From contig NC_088355.1 of the NCBI RefSeq assembly GCF_036884655.1, forward strand, positions 39,003,001-39,067,000: a stretch of 64,000 nt of DNA. Direction: 5' to 3'. Below are positions 48,855 through 62,800 of this stretch, piece by piece; the first letter of the stretch is position 1, and every line of letters starts with the position of its first letter. This DNA is from Musa acuminata AAA Group (taxonomy: Eukaryota > Streptophyta > Magnoliopsida > Zingiberales > Musaceae). A model generated the notes under the pieces. The model saw only the letters and a program-made list of their open reading frames with translations, was not told the origin of the DNA and searched no databases. The position numbers and the translations under genes are program-made.

Positions 48855-49446
48855 GAAAATAGGAAGCTGAGAATTTTGGAATTGGTGTTAGAGAAGTAAT
48901 TGTTGAAGCTTCCATAATACATACTAACTCAGAGACAATTGTGATGTCCTCTAAACCTTCCAGCTCTGTTGAGTTGCTGCGTCATTTCATGTATTTGCAG
49001 GCATATTTTGTATCTGTATCATTCTGATGATTTCCGTGCTAGTGGTGATATGCATGTTAGTGATCATTGACGTGCGAACGTGGATAGACCTCTCATTCAC
49101 GTGGATGAGACTCTTTCTTCGTTGTGATCATACATATAGGTTTGTCTAAGACTTTGAACATCATCTGCCCAACACCATGTGTCATATTGGGTAGCAAAAT
49201 GTCGGACAGCAAATTCCATGCAGTAATCTACACAAGCTTGGACGGGTTAATGATTAGGTTGATTCTGGTATCACGTATTTTGCGCCCTTCTAATGCTTGT
49301 TTTGATGTTATCATGAATTGACAAGTATGTTTTCGTCCTTTTAGCTTTATTACATGAGTCTCGATGGAATTGAGTGTGAATCTATCTGGAGTAAACAAAA
49401 CAAAACGAATTTGATCGATCCGTTTGATCTTTTCTCTTCCACATCG

Positions 49447-49449
<3 letters not shown>
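48855..49449. other. Spacer
   Basis: No gene, RNA or repeat is supported here. Confidence 0.5.

Positions 49450-49486
<37 letters not shown>
49450..49486. repeat. (CT)n microsatellite
   Basis: About 18 CT units, 40 bp before the solo LTR. Confidence 0.95.
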
Positions 49487-49489
<3 letters not shown>

Positions 49490-49528
49490 TTCTTTTCTCT
49501 CCCATTTGTAGATAGATCTTCACCACGA

Positions 49529-50250
49529 TGTTACGGCCTTCGCGAGGATTGTCTAAGGCGTGAGGCACCATTGCGATCAAGACGCGAACTTAGCTTGCGT
49601 TGTCTAAGTCGCGTTTCGCCCTTGCGATATTGCTCCGTAAAGATCAGCCCACTTGTGACCTCTTGCAAGTCCCGAAGGATCTGTAAAAGAGAAAGTTGAT
49701 TAGTTCGAAAGAACGAGCGACGAACAAATCTTGAAGTCTCTCGAAAAGGGGAAGCTTTACAAGCAATTCGACGAGCACCTTGCGTGTACATGAGAAAAGA
49801 GAAAAAGGGGGAAAACAAGGGCTTTAGAAGGTTGAACAAACAGTTGCAAGTTCACAAATAGCTGCTCACCGAGTCCCGGGCATGACAACAAGTTCCCCTC
49901 AAGGCAACTTGCGAAGGAGTGTTCAACGCCCGGTACTATACCGAAGCCCCATCCAGCCCTGTGTCACCCGGGGGGTTCCCAAGGGCTAAGATGGTTGACG
50001 TTTTGGTGAGTGGAGGCAGATTCCAGAAATCAGCCTGCGGCACACGAAAACGGAGCTGTTTTGGGCTGTTTTGCTCGGTTCGGTGAGGGGTCGCTTTGGA
50101 ACGCTGTAGCTTGTTCAAACTTACATTTTTACAAACAAAATGACTGAAAACCAAGGCCAAACGGTTGCCAAGTAGCTGTACATATAGACAAGAGCGACGA
50201 ACGATTTGTTGAACGAAGTTGTTGCGGGTGCGCGACGACCATTCGTGACA
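49529..50250 (-). mobile_element. Solo LTR of the chromovirus family, minus strand
   Basis: Read on the minus strand, this 722-bp block aligns along its whole length with the LTRs at 53377-54105 and 58912-59630. It begins TGTCACGAATGGTCGTCGCG and ends ...GCCGTAACA. The bases ACGA flank it on both sides (49525-49528 and 50251-50254), a 4-bp target-site duplication. No internal element sequence is attached, so it arose by LTR-LTR recombination. It lies about 560 bp upstream of the importin start codon, in antisense. Confidence 0.85.
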
Positions 50251-50286
50251 ACGAGGAGGAAGAGGAGCGAACTGATTTAAAGAATC

Positions 50287-50292
<6 letters not shown>

Positions 50293-50366
<74 letters not shown>
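50293..50366. repeat. (TA)n microsatellite
   Basis: About 37 uninterrupted TA units, 40 bp from the solo LTR, in the importin promoter region. Confidence 0.95.
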
Positions 50367-50367
<1 letters not shown>

Positions 50368-50715
50368 CATTTCCACCGCCACAAGGTTGGATTTTGAGGA
50401 GTGAAATATATAAAAAATGAAAACTTTGAAATCCTTGTATAAGTAGAAAGGTTATTTCCATCTAACAAGAGTCATTCTCGAAAATTTTAATGAAAATTCG
50501 GTAAAAAATAAAAAAATTGCAACTTTCATGTTGTAGCTGTGAACTTGTGATGAAAAAAAAAAAAAGCGAATGGTATTTAAATGTTTTTGTTAATATTTTT
50601 TAAAGAAATAAAGATGTAGAAAGAGGGGAGTGATGGAATGGTTAAACCTCCCAAACCCTAATCTTCCTTATATACAAGGGAGGCAAAGAACAGAGAACCG
50701 GCAAATAGTTTCTGT

Positions 50716-50728
50716 ACTATATATATAT
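50716..50728 (+). promoter_or_regulatory. TATA element of the importin gene
   Basis: 'ctatatatatatg' lies about 95 bp before the start codon, with a short leader after it. It fits a core promoter position. Confidence 0.4.
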
Positions 50729-50812
50729 GAGAACACCGCCATAGGGTTTCTCTCCCTGCGTTGTGGTTTGGTTCTCTGTTTTGTCGGCCGACACGTCGAA
50801 GGACGGAGGGAG

Positions 50813-53800
50813 ATGGCGCAGTCGCTGGAGCTGTTGTTGATACAGTTCTTGATGCCGGACAACGACGCGCGGCGGCAGGCGGAGGAGCAGATAAAGCGGC
50901 TATCCAAGGACCCGGCGGTGGTGCCCGCCCTCGTCCATCACCTTCGCACCGCCAAGACCCCCAACGTTCGCCAGCTCGCCGCCGTCCTCCTCCGCAAGAA
51001 GATCACCGGCCACTGGGCCAAGCTCTCCCCGTCCCTCAAGCTCTCCGTCAAGCAGGCCCTCATCGACAGCATTACCCTTGAGCACAGGTTCCTCCATCGT
51101 CTCTGGCTCAATTCTTGAATCCTCCCTCCTTTATGCTTTTTCTTTGGTGATCAAGATTTGCTCATCAAGAACTCCGTGGTTCTTGGATACTAGAATTTTG
51201 CGGTTTCCTGAAATGGATTCATCGATGTACGTGCCGGTGCTTCTTGTTGTCCGCGAGGGTTTCGTGATCTTATCCTACTATGAAATATTACACAACTCCA
51301 TTAGTTCTAGTTTCCGCAGGTCGTCCGGTAATTCATGTATATTTTTGCTGTAGTACGACCGTGGTTGTCGTTTGAATTGTTTAATTAAATTGTGATCGTG
51401 TAGTCTCATCTAATTTGATATGATTTAACCAATTTTGATTTGATATGATAGTAGCATTAAGTATAGTGTGAAATTTGCCTTGCGCTTTCTCACTGACCCT
51501 TCTTTGTTGCCTGCTTATTGGACTATCTTTTTATCAATTTGAAAGAGCAAAGGCTTGAACATATTGGACTTGTATATCATGGTTCCAAGTCTTGGGTGTT
51601 GGACATCTGTTGATCCTTATTCAGACCGGTTCTTACCGGTTTACTCGACACATGGTTCATTGGTATATGCCATTGTACCAGATGAGGAGGAGGAGGATAG
51701 GTACCACAGCCAGCTCCAAACAGTGGGAGTGTCATATCACATGTTTGAGGGGTGGGGGTGTGGTGACAGACAGAGGTGGGGTATCAAAGGTGTTCTTATT
51801 GGTAACTCTGATTTGGATCAGAACTGTACAAAACGGGCTCTCCGTTGGATCATTATTTACTACCTGTTTCATATTGGTCCCGGTCATTATTCAAACCCTG
51901 CTATACGTCACGACAGCCCACTCTCATTATTGTGATTCTGGCCTTATCCAACTATATGCTACTTGTTATATCTAAAGCTTACCACAGCGTATATATTGTT
52001 TTCTTTTGCATTTTTCCCTAGCAAATAGCATTCCTTAATCAATTTGAGTTTTTACAAGTTGAATGGTAGTCCATGTATATTTTTGTTGTCACTTAAAACC
52101 TTTGCTTTCCCTTGCTGTTTGTCATTTTAAGCATCAAATATAGTAATTATTGCCATGTGCATTTTTGCTCAAAGGATGTGGTGGTTTGTACAGCCCTCTT
52201 GTGAGGCGAGCAAGTGCCAATGTTGTGAGCATCATTGCCAAGTATGCTGTGCCAGCTGGAGAGTGGCCTGAATTGTTACCTTTTCTTTTCCAATGCAGTC
52301 AAAGTTCACAAGAGGACCATAGAGAAGTAAGTTCTCTTTTACACTGCTTCTTTTCCAAGTTAGAATTCTTGCATGTTTTTGCATAATCGTATATTGGCAA
52401 CTGACTGATATAATTAGTGTAAAGAAAAATATTCTAATACCAGAAATGAAGCAACAGGAAATAAAGCAGTAGGTGATAAAAAGAGGTATTGAAATGGAGG
52501 AAGATATGTAAGGAGGAGCTAGAAGGAAAGAACTGCTGAAGAGTGATATGTTGAATTAGAGAAGATAAAGCGAGACAAAAAAACAAATTAGCATGTGTAT
52601 TTGGCAGTTCAAGTATTTTAGTTGTGGATTAACACCTAGAATCTAAGCTATCTAATCTTATCATAATATTTAATGGTTGATTGTTGGACTGAGTGGAAGA
52701 GATTTTAGTAATAAGTAGTTATTTATATTTAGTGGTTTGATTGGAGTGGGTAGAAGGGATTTAGTAATAAACAGTCATGATTTTAGGAATAAATAAAGTT
52801 AGTCTGCTCTGTTCAAATAGAATTCCTTCAAACATAGTATTAACTTTGAAAAGTTGTAGTTGTAAGAAAAGGTATTGATGAATTTTTAATCTGCAATCTT
52901 GTGTAGAAAAATATTGACAGTATTGACTGCAATTCAAGTGGCAATTTTTATCAGATTCAATAAATTCTGTTCTCATGTGTAACAATCAATATGGCATGAC
53001 AAGTAGTCTCAGAGAAAGAAACAGAGATGAGGCTGTGGTTTGCATGAGTTCATGCTGTAATTAATAATGTCAGTAATCAGTATAAAGGTTTCAGATGTAA
53101 AGTGAGGCAGTAGTATTTCAAAGACTGTTGAAACATGAAAACCTTACCCACATGCTAGAATTACCTTTGCTGTACGCAGACCCATGTTGTGCAGTGGACT
53201 GGCTGCTCTGTGCTGTTAGTGTATGCTGCAATATGTCAGTATTTATACGTGTTTGACAAAGGAGAATTGGAGGAAGAACTAAGGAGAAAAGGGAAAATAG
53301 AAAGGCACATCCTTGTTCCCATAGACCTCATCCCTGTCAGAAGTGGAAACTCGATGCCTGGCTTCTTAAGCCGTTGTGTCACGAACGGTTGTCGTGTGCC
53401 CGCAACAACTCTGTTCAACGAACCGTTCGTCGTTTGTGTTTACATGTACAGCTGCGTGGCAGCATGTTTTGGCTTGGTTTTATGTCCTTTTGCCTATAAA
53501 AATGTAAGTTCGAGCAAGTTTCAGCGCTATAGTACGTTCGCTCACCGAACTGAGCAAAACAACCCAAAACAGCTTCGTTTTTGCGTGCCACGGGCTGTTT
53601 TCTGCAGCTCGTTGCTGCACGCGAAACATCAGCCATCTCAGCACCCTGGAACCACCCTGGTGGCACCATGAGGGATGGAGTTTCGGTATAGTGTCGGGCA
53701 TTGAACAACCTTTCGCAAGTTCGCACGTTACCTTGACGGGAACTTATTGTCGCGCCCGACACCCGGTGAGCAGCTGTTTGTGGACTTGCAGCTGTTCGTT

Positions 53801-56800
53801 CAACCTTCTAAAGTCCTTGTTTTCCTCCTCTCCCTTTTTTCTCTTGTGCATGCAAGGTGCTCGCTGAATTGCTTGTAAAGCTTCCTCTTTTCGCGAGACG
53901 TCGGGACTTGTCCGTCGCTCATTCTTCGAACTAATCAACTTTCTCTTTTACAGATCCTTCGGGGCTTGCGAGAGATTGCAAGTGGGCTGATCTTTGCGGA
54001 TGCATATCACAAGGGCGAGGCGCGACTTAGGCAACGCAAGCTATGTTCGCGTCTTTGCCGCAATGGTGCCTCACGACTTAGGCAATTCCAGTTAAGTTCG
54101 TGACATTGTGGTATCAGAGCTGGCAAGCAATTCGAGCAAGCAACGAAGGAACTTCGCATTTTCACAATGGCAAAGCATCGTGGCGAATCAAGCAAGACGG
54201 GACAAGCCGGACTCTTGCCCCAAGTAGCTGTAGGTGGGCTGCAAGTGAATACTTGCTCTCATGTTGTTGGAGCCACTCAAGTGGAGCACGACAACGAACA
54301 TAACGAGCGAGAAGTTGGTTACTCTTCGCGAGCGGAGGAGGCTCAATCTGGAGCGCCAACCGGGAAGAAGAGCCATAAGGAGAGACTCACAGCGGCGGAA
54401 ATCCTCTTGGATGTTCTTGAAGCGAGCTTGGAGGAACTCTACCATGGCCAACGAAGGCTTGCTGGGGTAGAGAGCTCGCAAGAAGAAGCAGAGTTCCGGA
54501 TCGATAAGGTTGAGGCCCTAGTTGACAGATTATCAGATGACACCAAAGACTCCGTGCAACACCTGCAGGAAGTCGTGGCGGAACTCACTTCCAGGATGAC
54601 CATGCTCACGAGGGCCCTGAATGCGGGAGGAAGCAACACCCGCGTTGCACCGGCACAAAACTTAAGAGCACCCGAGCTGCATTGTTATGAAGGTGCCCGA
54701 GATGTCAAAGAGCTCGAGAATTTCCTGTTCGACATGGAACAATACTTTCAAGCTACGAGGCCTGATTTTGAAGAAACTAAACTTTCTATAGCAACCATGT
54801 ATCTGAACGGAGATGCAAAACTTTGGTGGCGAACCCGTTGGGAGGAGATCCAACAAGGTCGGTGTCGAGTTGACACATAGGAGGACTTGAAGCGGGAGTT
54901 AAGAACTTAGTTTCTACTGGAGAACACAGAGTTCGTCGCAAGAAGGAAGTTGAGACAACTCTGCCAAAATACTTCAATTCGAGACTACATGAAGCAAATT
55001 TCTACGCTAATGCTGGACATACATGACATGTCCGAGAAGTATAAGCTGTTCAGCTTCCTCGATAGTTTGAAACCATAGGCTCAACAAGAACTACATCGAA
55101 GGAATGTCGCCGATGTGATCGGGGCAATTGCTGCCGCAGAAAGGCTCACCGTCTTTGTTTCCTATGAAGACCCAGGAAAAAGGAAACAATCTTCAGACAA
55201 TCGCCCTCCAAAATATTCTCGAGGGAAGGAGCTCGGGGGGCGAACAAAGGAAGAAGAGTTCTTACAAAGGGCCATGCCCGAAAGGCAAGGCCCCGAAACC
55301 TGGCGGATGCTTCTTGTGCGGAGGGCCGCACATGGTAAGAGAGTGCCCACAAAAACAGGCACTCAATGCTTTAACAACTTTCATCCATCCCCCCCGATCG
55401 GACAAGGGCAAGGCTATCGCTCTTAGTTCGAGTAATTCTGAATCCAGCAACGACGGTGAGGAGTTGCAAGGACCCCGGATGGGAGCAATGCGTTTGTTGA
55501 ACGCCATGTGGGGTCAAGTGAGGGAGAACACGAAGACAAGACTACAAAAAGCAGGAAGTGGCGGGCTGATGTACGTAGACATAAAGCTCAATGGCCAAAC
55601 GACCCGTGTAATGGTGGACACGGGCGCTACCCACAACTTTATTGCCGATCGAGAAGCAAAGCGACTTGGGTTGATCTTGGAGAAGAGCCCAAGTCGAATG
55701 AAGGAGGTGAACTCGGAGGCCAAGCGAATCTCCGGGTTGGCAAAGGGAGTTCCCATCAAGATCGGAACATGGAACGGGAGCATAAACATGATGGCGATGC
55801 CACTGGACGACTTCCAAATGATTCTTGGAATGGAATTCATGCATGCGACGAAGTTGGTGCTAATGCCGTTCTTAAACTCCTTATGCATGATGGGAGGTGA
55901 CGACCCCTGTGTGGTTCCCGTCTCTCGGAAAGGAACCAGGGAACCCCAACATATATCGGCATTATAACTGAAAAAAGGGGTATGAAAAGATGAACTAATA
56001 TTCGTGGCTGCTATGAAGCTAGAGCCACTCGACGAGAAGGCCATTCATGAACTTGCTGTGCTGGCGAACGTCCTGAAGGAGTTCATGCATGTTATGCCAC
56101 CCGAGTTGTCGATGACTCTACCGCCACGCAGAGGCGTGGATCACCACATCGAGTTGGAGCCAGGAGTGAAGTCTCCAGCGAGACAACCCTACTGCATGCC
56201 CCCTCTTGGTAGAGCTCAGAAAGCAGTTAGGTGAACTGATAAGCGGTGGTCTCATCCGCAGTTCTAAAGCACCATTCGGAGCTCCAGTTCTCTTCCAGAA
56301 GAAACAAGATGGGAGCCTCCGACTATGCGTCGATTATCGAACCCTCAACAAAGTGATGGTGAAGAACAAGTATCCCATCCCGCTCATCGCGGATTTGTTA
56401 GACCAATTGGGCAAAGCCAAGTATTTCTCAAAACTCGATCTTCGGTCGGGGTATTAGTAGGTGCATATTGCTGAAGGTGACGAAGCGAAGACTACCTGTG
56501 TGACCAGGTATGAAGCGTCTGAGTTCTTGGTGATGCCTTTCGGCTTACCCAATGCTTCAGCCACGTTTTGCAGTCCCATGAACCAGCTATTCAAAGAGTA
56601 TTTGGATAAGTTCGTGGTCGTCTACAGTCAAATGCTCGAAGAGCATGTCAAGCACCTTCGGACAATTTTCAAGGTTCTTAGGGAGAACACTTTATTCGTA
56701 AAAAAGGAGAAATGATACTTTGCTCAAATGGAGATCTTATTCTTAGGGCATCGAATCGGTGATGGCTCTATTCGGATGGACAAATCGAAGGTGCAAGCAG

Positions 56801-59800
56801 TTGCGGAATGGCGAACCCGAAAGAAGGTGCCAGAGTTGAGATCCTTGGTTTCGTCAATTACTATCGACGCTTCATAGCGGGGTATTCGAAGCGTGCAACT
56901 CCACTAACGGAGTTGCTGAAGGAGCAACCTTGGAGGTGGTATGATAAATGTGAAATTGCATTATAAGATCTGAAGGTTGCTGTGTTGGAAGAACCAGTGC
57001 TTAAATTGCCAGACTATGGGGAGTCCTTCGAAGTCTATACAGATGCTTCAAACTTCGTTATTAGGGGAGTACTCATGCAGGAGGGTCATCCGATGACCTA
57101 CGAGAGCCGCAAACTCAACGAGACCGAGCGGCGATATCCAGTGCATGAGAATGAAATGGCAGCGATGATCCACTTTCTACGAGTTTGGCGACACTACCTT
57201 CTTGGATCGCGATTTATGTTAAGGATAGACAACATCGCTTTGAGCTATTTTCAAACTCAGAAGAAACTCTCCCCAAAGCAAGCACGACGACAGGACTTCC
57301 TGGCTGAGTTTGATATGACAATGGAGTACAAGCTCGGAAAGGCAAATGTCATGGCCGACGCATTGAGTCGGAAAGTGGAGCGTGTGAATGCCGTACAATT
57401 GGAGGGCAGAGGCCAAGCAAGTCAATTGCACTCCAACTTCCTTTCCAGGATCAGGGATGCTCTGTACAGTGATCCCCAAGCAGTAACCCTGATGCAGCTC
57501 ATTAAAGAAGGCAAGACACGATGGTTTTGGGTTCAGGAGGGACTCGTTTACACCAAAGGGAATATGGTTTATGTTCTTCGAGTGGACAATCTGAGGCGTG
57601 AATTCTTAAGAAAGTGTTACGATTCCCTTTGGGCGGGACACCCAGGCATTCACAGAACCTTGGCTCTCGTGGAGAGGGCCTTCTACTTGCCGAAGATGGG
57701 GACTGATGTAGAGGAATATGTTCGAACGTGCATCACTTGCCAACAAGACAAGGTGGAGCAGCAGAAGTCGGTGGGACTGTTGGAGTCGTTGTCCGTACCA
57801 AAAAGGCAGTGGGAGAGCATTTCCTTGGATTTCATATCTAGCTTGCCAGCAGTAGGGAGACTCGGATCGATACTCGTGGTGGTCGATCGATTTTTAAAGT
57901 ATGCAACTTTCATTGCTGCTCCCCTACACTGTTCAGCAGAGGAGGCGACCAAGCTGATGATGAAGGATGTGGTGAAGTATTGGGGAGTCCCGCACAATAT
58001 CATCAGTGATCGAGACGCTCAGTTCCTAGGACGATTATGGACCGAGCTATTCAAATTGTTGGGGTCAAAGTTATACTTCTCCACAAGCCTCCACCCCCAG
58101 ACGGATGGCCAGATCGAAAGGATAAACTTGCTCCTAGAGCAATATCTTCGGCACTACGTGAGTGCCAACCAACGAGATTGAGTGAAGTTGTTGGACATTG
58201 CCCAATTCTCCTACAACTTGCAACGGAGCTCTGCGTCCAACAAGAGCTCCTTCGAGATCATTACAGGGCAACAACCGTCAACTCCTCATACCATGGTAAT
58301 CGGGTATACTGGGAGTAGTCCGTCAGCCTACCACTTCGCAAAGGAGTGGCACCGAAATGCAGATATTGCGCGAGCTTACTTGGAGAAGGCAGCAAAAAGA
58401 ATGAAGAAGTGGGCAGACTTGGGAAGGCGACCGCAAGAGTTAAAGATCGTTTGGTGTTGGTCAAGCTCTAACCAGCATCACTCCAATTCTTTAGGAACAA
58501 AGTACACAAAGGATTGGTGCGCAAGTATGAAGGACCCTTCTCAATTATCAACAGGGTGGGTAACGTCTCCTACAAGTTGCAGCTGCCGGCGTGGTTCAAA
58601 ATTCACAATGTTCTTAACGCCATCAACTTGAAATCCTACCACTCGGATCCGTAAGATACTTCCCGAAGTGTTCCAACTCGGCTACCCCCCACCAGAGCCT
58701 CCTATGAGAAGCGAGTTGAAATCATTTTAGCGGACCGCAAAATAAAGCTACCCACTGGAGCTGAGCAGACCAAGTATTTGGTGAAGTGGCGAAAGCTTCC
58801 TCGAACTGAAGCTAGTTGGGAGCCTGAAGACGCCCTACGACATGAAGAAGCAATCATCAACAACTATCAACAAGCGTCGACGAGGGCGTCGACAGTTTGA
58901 GTGGGGGAGAATATCACGAATGGTCGTCGCGCGCCCGCAACAACTCTGTTCAACGAACCGTTCGTCGTTTGTGTTTACATGTACAGCTGCGTGGCAACAT
59001 GTTTTGGCTTGGTTTTATGTCCTTTTGCTTGTAAAAATGGAAGTTCGAACAAGTTGCAGTGCTACAGTGCGACCGCTCACCGAATCAAGCAAAACAGCTC
59101 CGTTTTTGCGTGCCACAGGCTGTTTTCTGCAGGCCGTTGCTGCACGCGAAACGTCAGTCGTCTTAGCCTCCTGGAACCACCCGGGTGGCACCATGGGGGA
59201 TGAGGCTTCGGTATAGTGTTGGGCGTTGAACAACCTTTCGCAAGTTCGCACGTTACCTTGACGGGAACTTGTTGTCGCGCCCGGCACTCGGTGAGCAGCT
59301 GTTTGTGGACTTGCAGCTATTCGTTCAACCTTCTAAAGTCCTTGTTTTCCTCCTCTCCCTCTTTTCTTTTGTGCACGCAAGGTGCTCGTTGAATTGCTTG
59401 TAAAGCTTCTCCTTTTCGAGAGACGTCGGGACTTGTTCGTCGCTCGTTCTTTGAACTAATCAACTTTCTCTTTTACAGGTCCTTCGGGACCTGCGAGAGG
59501 TTGCAAGTGGGCTGATCTTTGCGGACGCATATCACAAGGGCTAGGCACGACTTAGGCAACGCAAGCTAAGTTCGTGTCTTTGCCGCAATGGTGCCTCACG
59601 ACTTAGGCAATTCCAGCTAAGTCCGTGACAGTTGGTTGCATGTGTGATGATCATATTGCTGTCAACTGTGGAAACATTGGCACTGATCTTTAGTTATAAC
59701 ATTTTGACTAGTTCGGTGACTGAACCATGTTATCCTGAAACCAAACAAAAAAAAAGTGATTTGTGGACTGGTACGAGCCAACCATATAACTAGTACAGTG

Positions 59801-62800
59801 CCAGTATTTCTTGCTCAAAAGCAACTAATAGAGTCTCGATTCTCACATTTCTGTGTCTGGTATTCTTTGTTTCAGTGACTTTAGCTTCATGTTTTCTGAA
59901 TGCTTAAACATTGCACTAAAGATGTGCCTTTGACTATGATGCACTAAAGGATTTGTTTATTTATCTCACCATATGAATATACTGTTTTGAATTTGAAATG
60001 GTCTCGGTGGCTGACCTTCTGGTTTAAGACTAGACCTTGTTTTTTGACAATTTCAGTGTCATCTACCTGTTGTTCTCATTATTGCATTTCAGTAAAATTG
60101 GCTGACACCATTTGACAGCAACAATAGCAGTCTTAAAACCAGATTATGGTATCCCGATCAATTTTATGGATTTGTGTGTTGCATCCAGATGTTCTGTTGA
60201 GCTATTGATTGTTTTCTTTTCTGTGATTGCATTGAATGATTCGTCTAATTTTTGAAGGGTTATGCTTATCCATTCTTCTGGCATTCTGCTAGGTGGCCCT
60301 GATCCTTTTCAGCTCTTTAACTGAAACAATTGGGCCGACATTTCAATCCCATTTGGCAGATCTTCAGCCTATTCTGCTTAAATGCCTGCAAGATGAGACA
60401 AGCACTCGTGTTAGAGTTGCTGCTCTGAAGTATGTATTGTGCTGTATATGAATACGTATGTCCTGTTTTTGTAGAAGTGTCTTCTGTGTGACTTATATCA
60501 TGATTTGTATGGGCATCAATCTGACCCATCTTCGTTAATCTGGCAGGGCTGTTGGATCTTTTATAGAGTTTATCAATGATGGTGCAAATGTAGTAAGTTT
60601 GTTGACCATTCCATTCTATTTTCCTGTTTCATATGCTGTTTCATCTATAGAAACTGTTGGGATTCCGTTAATATTATGGTCTAGTCTAATCTGTTATTAT
60701 TATTATTATTATTTTGCAAACATGTAAAATGCTAGTCTTTAACATCTAGGTAAACCATGTTTTTGACCCCTTTGTTTTCATGATAAATTATGCTTGAAAA
60801 GGTACTAAACTAAAACATAAATTGAGCAAGTTGTGGAGCAAAATATTCTCCCTCTCTTGCCAAATTAGCTTTTCATATTTTCACAGTTGTTCCTTCCTTA
60901 CTAAGGGATTTGGGTCATAATCTAGAAGCTGACATTAATCTCTAGCTGGTTGTTTTGTCAAGAAAGTTATAGCTTGTAATAGAATATCATGGTCTCAATC
61001 ATGGTTCACCTTACTGGTCTGTATCGCTGTCCAGATCAGCCATCGATACAGTATGTACCGATGTACCGAGTGTATCGCTCATACCGATCCCTTGTTGGAC
61101 TGGTATGTATTGCCCATACTGAGCGGTATATCGTGGAATGGAGAACCTTAGTCTCAATGAGAAACATCCTAGCTTTGCTGTCAAGATTACTTAAGGAGTT
61201 ATTTTTTGATTGCATGATGACTTGTACATCAATCCAAATCCTAGCTTATACCTGATGTGGAACTATAGTGTCTCACACTCTTTTCACTTCAAATCTTGAT
61301 GTCCTTTTAAAATCATTCGCATCAGGGAGAGCATGTTGTCACATATAACTGTAGTTATGGATCTGCAATTGCTCATAGCTTATGCCTACTAAGTGCTCAT
61401 ATTTGCACTTTCGGTATTTCAGTATCAAATTTTATATTATAAGTGCTAGTTACCAGCAATGAGTTAACAAAAAAAAGAATCAGGACGAAAAGGAAAAGCG
61501 ATCTTTTAAGCACAAGACATTTGAATGACTGTTTTCAACAAAAACGGGATACATATACGCCCATAAAAGAGTTGTTAGTTCATGCATTTTCAAATTTGAC
61601 CTTGTCAACCCGTCTTATTTTTCTCACTTATTTTTGGAGATAATAATATGCTTTTGCATGAAGGTCCCAAATTAGGATCACCCTAGGAACTAATATTGAA
61701 CTCTCGTTGCTTGTATTATAAAGCATGTGCCAATGCAGTAACAGATATCAGGGAAATGACGTATCATGTTATACTCTATATGAAAGCTCCCATAGCTTAT
61801 GATTTTGACTCAAACAATGACTTGATGAATAATAAAAGGGTTTTACCTTGTTTGTTATTGTGGGTTGCTTGTCATTTGGAAACTGAAAAGTTTGCAGCTT
61901 CTGATCATGTTCTTAAGAATCATTAAAAGAGGGGCCAAGTATGTTAATTTGATAAAGATTTCAGTATTTAGTTCGTTGATAGGTTTATCTTGACCCAATG
62001 GACTATTTATCTTGAACTCCCATTTGGAACCTGTTGCATTATGTTACACTTGTTTAGGTTCTACTAGCTGCAGAGAAACCAAAGTTCATTGTTTGTTAAT
62101 TTAAAATTGGTCAAAATTTTGTTCTGCCACTGTTTTGCAGGTAAAGTTATTTCGAGATTTTATTCCAAGTGTCTTAAATGTGTCAAGGCAATGCCTTGCT
62201 AATGGCGAGGAAGATGTCGCCTCTATTGCTTTTGAAATATTTGATGAGCTCATTGAATCTCCTGCTCCACTTCTTGGGGATTCTGTGAGGTCCATAGTGC
62301 AATTTTCTCTTGAAGTTTGTTCAAGCAACAATTTGGACTTGAACATACGACACCAGGTTTGACTGATCCACATGTTGAACATTTAGTATCTTTATGCAGA
62401 TCATTTGTGAGTTCAATCTATTGGTAATTCCAGGCAATTCAGATAATTTCATGGTTGGCAAAATTCAAGGCTTCTTTCCTAAAGAAGCACAAGTTGGTTG
62501 TACCTATTCTCCAAGTTATGTGTCCTCTCCTTACAGAAACTGCCGATGGAGATGATGATTCTGATCTTGCTGCTGATCGAGCTGCTGCAGAGGTTATTGA
62601 TACGATGGCCATAAATATACCTAAGCAAGTGTTTCCACCAATTTTTGAATTTGCTTCATTGAACTTCCATCATACTAATCCCAAGTTCCGGGAGGCTTCC
62701 GTCACATCGTTAGGTGTTGTTTCTGAGGGTTGTTTTGAGATGTTAAAAGAAAAGTTAGAACATGTTTTACACATTGTTTTGGGAGCATTAAAGGATCAAG

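Larger units (their letters stand above)
53373..59634 (+). mobile_element. Ty3/gypsy chromovirus with two LTRs inside IMB4 intron 2
   Basis: A 6.25-kb element (53377-59630) is flanked by the 4-bp duplication GTTG (53373-53376 and 59631-59634). Order is LTR, primer-binding site, gag, zinc knuckle, protease, reverse transcriptase, RNase H, integrase, chromodomain, polypurine tract, LTR. That order and the C-terminal chromodomain place it in the chromovirus branch of plant Ty3/gypsy elements. The coding part is broken by several stops, at least one frame change and loss of the reverse transcriptase active-site block, so this copy cannot move by itself. Same strand as the host gene. Confidence 0.93.

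Noticed and set aside
51555..51935. 126-codon frame in IMB4 intron 1
   Set aside because: Lies in a repeat-derived stretch rich in 'taccg' words; not conserved importin sequence.
58901..59203. Frames in the 3' LTR similar to frames in the 5' LTR
   Set aside because: They exist only because the LTRs are copies of each other; LTR sequence, not genes.
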